This document shows, one piece after another, positions 62,006 to 64,000 of a stretch of 64,000 nucleotides of DNA. Under the pieces are notes generated by a model. That model was not told the origin of the DNA. It was given only the letters and a program-made list of their open reading frames with translations, and searched no databases. The position numbers and the translations under genes are program-made. Source of the DNA: Terrisporobacter petrolearius (GTDB taxonomy: Bacteria; Bacillota; Clostridia; Peptostreptococcales; Peptostreptococcaceae); NCBI RefSeq assembly GCF_020748185.1, contig NZ_JAHZMO010000011.1, positions 1 through 64,000 on the forward strand. Reading direction: 5' to 3'. Numbering within the stretch: the first letter of the stretch is position 1; each line of letters begins with the position of its first letter.

Positions 62006-62132
62006 TCTATAACCTCCTCCATATTAAATCCTCAACTATTAATAATTGTGATTATTTTATAACCTCCAGGTTGTAGCCTCCTAGATAATAATACAAGTAT
62101 AATTTATCATATACTCTTATACTCTTAATTTT
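62006..62132 (-). other. Leader of the desulfoferrodoxin gene
   Basis: About 120 bases of untranslated leader. It holds a second AGGAGG and GGAGGTTATA block (62061-62093) and a 12-base palindrome AACCT-CC-AGGTT (62061-62072). No open frame. Role of the repeated GGAGG elements unknown. Confidence 0.4.
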
Positions 62133-62161
62133 ATCTTATATATAATTATAACTACTGTCAA
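62133..62161 (-). promoter_or_regulatory. Promoter of the desulfoferrodoxin gene
   Basis: Minus-strand -35 TTGACA (62156-62161), 17-base spacer, -10 TAAGAT (62133-62138). Confidence 0.6.
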
Positions 62162-62344
62162 TATCAATCATTCTATCTGCCTACTTTCCAAATAATCATT
62201 TAAAAGTTTATTGCTTATAGTAAGCATACCAATGCACTGTTTCTATTAAGTTAAAAATCAAATGAAATAAATAAAACCTTTTCATAATACCTGTTGTTAT
62301 ATTTTTTTAATTTTACTCATAAGACTTTACATTACCATAAAAAC
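62162..62344. other. Intergenic region, no gene seen
   Basis: AT-rich and closed by stops in all frames; no repeat or structured RNA recognised. Confidence 0.4.
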
Positions 62345-62376
62345 AAAAAAGTTGCTATGATTATTTAGCAACTTTT
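62345..62376 (-). terminator. Intrinsic terminator of the HD-domain gene
   Basis: Minus-strand stem AAAGTTGCTA/TAGCAACTTT followed by six T. Confidence 0.85.
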
Positions 62377-62384
62377 AAATAATT

Positions 62385-62963
62385 TTAATATTTATTTAAT
62401 ATTTTTGACTCCATACTAAGTTTTGTATCTTCATCAATTATATTCCTCATTAATTTAAGCTTCCCATTATCTTCAAAATACTGTGATCCATATTTCAAAT
62501 TAAATTCATAATCAAAATCATCAGTATTTTTCCCTTGATTGTGTTGAACTATAGTTTCAAGTTTATCCATAGCTTTTACAAGCTTAGCTTCTTTTGTAGA
62601 ACATTCATTATATTCTTTCCACAAATCATATATTTTTTCACTTAAACTTTCTGGTAATGTTGTTAACATTCTTTTCATAGCCCTCTCTTCCATATGGGAT
62701 TTATTATCATCTGCACCTTGTAGTTTTGCTGATATATCGCCATCATAAAGCTCCCCTAAATCATGAACCAAACTCATCTTTATGGCTTTATTAATATCAA
62801 CATCTTTAAAGTCCTCTTCTAAGACCATTAACAACATTGCCAGCCTCCAAGAATGCTCTGCTGTAGATTCTCTTCGACCAGTTTTTGTCCAAGCAGTTCT
62901 TGTAACTGATTTTAAATTTTCTATTTCTTTTATAAATTCAATAACTTGATTAGTATTATTCAT
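62385..62963 (-). CDS. HD-domain hydrolase (YfbR/HDDC2-like nucleotidase)
   Basis: 192 residues from the chosen start. HD metal motifs in order: H in STAEHSWRLA, HD in SLVHDLGELYDGD, and D in KAMDKLETIVQ. This pattern matches the HD_3/YfbR-HDDC2 group, which removes phosphate from deoxynucleoside 5'-monophosphates; the substrate here is inferred. The ATG at 62961-62963 follows AGGAGAG; an ATG at 62981 overlaps this site. Confidence 0.85.
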   Translation of the reverse strand: MNNTNQVIEFIKEIENLKSVTRTAWTKTGRRESTAEHSWRLAMLLMVLEEDFKDVDINKAIKMSLVHDLGELYDGDISAKLQGADDNKSHMEERAMKRMLTTLPESLSEKIYDLWKEYNECSTKEAKLVKAMDKLETIVQHNQGKNTDDFDYEFNLKYGSQYFEDNGKLKLMRNIIDEDTKLSMESKILNKY

Positions 62964-63019
62964 AGCAACTCTCCTGTACATATATGTTAACTATACTTTA
63001 TCATAGACATATTATTAAT

Positions 63020-63448
63020 TTACATGACATATGTCATTTGTAATTTCTAAAAAGAAGTAGCTTTCTCTTTCATCTTTTACTAGCTCTACTTTTTAGAGTC
63101 ATAAATACACTCTTCTACAGATATTTTCATCATTTCTAGTCTTCGTTGAACCTTCTTTAATTTTTAGATTTCTTTATGTATGTATATTTCTTTATCTTTA
63201 ATAAGACTTAAAATTTGTTCTAGAGAAGAGTCTTTCATTACCTCATCAATATCATTTAAAGAAAGATTTAATGTTTTATAAAAAATTATATCTGTTAAGC
63301 AATTTAAATCTTCAATTTTATAATATCTATATCCATTATTTTCATCTTTATTAGGTCCTAATAAACCTATATTATCATATTGCACCAAGGTGTACTGGGA
63401 AATATTAAACAGCTTACTTACCTCTCCAATTAAATATTTATCTTTCAT
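63020..63448 (-). pseudogene. Broken MerR-family regulator gene
   Basis: An intact MerR DNA-binding domain is encoded from 63448 (KYLIGEVSKLFNISQYTLVQ, GYRYYKIEDL) with a good dimerisation helix, but a TAA after codon 94 (63164-63166) interrupts the coiled coil. The same frame continues KLKKVQRRLEMMKISVEE to another stop, and after a frameshift the effector-domain-like VELVKDERESYFFLEITND follows to 63020. So nonsense and frameshift mutations cut off the ligand-binding part. The first 94 residues could still be made and bind DNA. Confidence 0.7.
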
Positions 63449-63544
63449 ATATACTATCCTTTTTTAATCTCATTTCTATACTTATATATTAAAAAAGTGT
63501 TTGATATAATGCAATAAATAAGCAAATTCATAATTTTTCAACAT

Positions 63545-63587
63545 AAAAATAAACTACTTAGCACAGGCCAAGTAGTTTATTTTTTTA
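63545..63587 (-). terminator. Intrinsic terminator of cstA
   Basis: Minus-strand stem AAATAAACTACTT/AAGTAGTTTATTT followed by T, about 30 bases past the stop. Confidence 0.85.
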
Positions 63588-63619
63588 ATGGGGTTTTTAT
63601 ATATTAATGTTATCATCTA

Positions 63620-64000
63620 TTAAGCTATATTTTGTTTATTACCCTCAGCTTTTACTTTTCTTACTTTATTAAAGAATATAACTGTGAAAATTAAACCTGC
63701 AGCTAAACCTACTCCATTACCTATTGCTGGTGATAATCTAAACCCTTCTGGAGCTTGCATTATATAACTAAATGTTACTACTGTCATAAATATTGCTGGT
63801 ATAACAGTTATAAAATAGTTTTTATTAGACTTAAGTAAGAACATTGTTCCTGTCCATAACATTATCATAGCTAATGTTTGGTTTGACCATGCAAAGTATC
63901 TCCATATTACGTTGAAATCTATAAATGTTAAAGCTACACCTACTGCAAATAAAGGTATTGCTATCATAAATCTATTTTTAATTGCATCTTGCTTTATATT
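63620..64000 (-). CDS. cstA: Carbon starvation protein CstA, C-terminal part (cut by window edge)
   Basis: The last 126 residues are present; the frame is open to the right edge. It contains QDAIKNRFMIAIPLFAVGVA and FNVIWRYFAWSNQTLAMIML, conserved C-terminal segments of the CstA family, with four hydrophobic helices. CstA proteins are inner-membrane peptide or pyruvate transporters induced when carbon is scarce. The ATG at 63967 is internal, not a start. Confidence 0.92.
   Translation of the reverse strand, partial: NIKQDAIKNRFMIAIPLFAVGVALTFIDFNVIWRYFAWSNQTLAMIMLWTGTMFLLKSNKNYFITVIPAIFMTVVTFSYIMQAPEGFRLSPAIGNGVGLAAGLIFTVIFFNKVRKVKAEGNKQNIA

Overview
The window looks like a chromosomal segment of a low-GC anaerobic Firmicute. 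Strict-anaerobe genes (HydG, desulfoferrodoxin, anaerobic CbiK-type cobalamin synthesis), strong GGAGG ribosome binding sites, TTG/GTG starts and the riboswitch types point to Clostridia. Peptostreptococcaceae (Paraclostridium/Paeniclostridium/Clostridioides-like) is my inference, not a proven assignment. Most genes lie on the minus strand. No rRNA, tRNA, CRISPR array, complete insertion sequence or prophage was seen.

Layout. 1-1.9 kb: 5' end of glmS behind a glmS ribozyme, a gene remnant, and uppP. 2.1-9.5 kb: an NhaC-family transporter under a SAM-I riboswitch (probable methionine transporter MetT), a flavodoxin/FMN-oxidase fusion, a secreted SH3b-NlpC/P60 endopeptidase, thioredoxin, and a four-domain CoA-disulfide reductase/rhodanese/TusA/DsrE protein. 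9.7-15.7 kb: rhodanese, a small membrane protein, the pstSCAB-phoU phosphate operon and a small alarmone synthetase. 15.9-19.3 kb: a secreted Ig-like protein, then a decaying stretch with a broken YeeE/YedE transporter, a Crp/Fnr regulator, an NhaA remnant, a GNAT enzyme and a stop-interrupted gene of unknown family. 19.4-30.3 kb: GH3 glycosidase, a GntR-ABC operon, two ABC-2 permeases without an ATPase, BrnQ with an exact CodY box, and small unknowns. 30.3-35.5 kb: EEP phosphatase, HydG behind a riboswitch-like leader, an AAA-CYTH fusion, a FUSC-type exporter and thiol peroxidase.

35.7-57.7 kb is a cobalamin block. cbiMNQO (cobalt import) and a 19-gene operon (cbiP-cbiA-cbiB-cobD-threonine kinase-cbiC-D-E-T-F-G-H-J-K-L-hemC-cobA/hemD-hemB-ATP pyrophosphatase) each sit behind their own cobalamin riboswitch and terminator. 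A separate Met8/SirC-like precorrin-2 dehydrogenase follows. Together they would import cobalt, make uroporphyrinogen III from 5-aminolevulinate, build the corrin ring anaerobically, amidate it and attach the aminopropanol arm. hemA, hemL and the lower-ligand genes cobU/cobS/cobT are not in the window.

58-64 kb: a membrane protein, a PadR-DUF1700-DUF4097 operon, desulfoferrodoxin, an HD hydrolase, a broken MerR regulator and the 3' end of cstA.

The best candidates for something undescribed are the hydG leader RNA (32.58-32.72 kb), a structured GC-rich intergenic element inside the cobalamin operon (52.62-52.73 kb), and the Dph6-like ATP pyrophosphatase that closes that operon.
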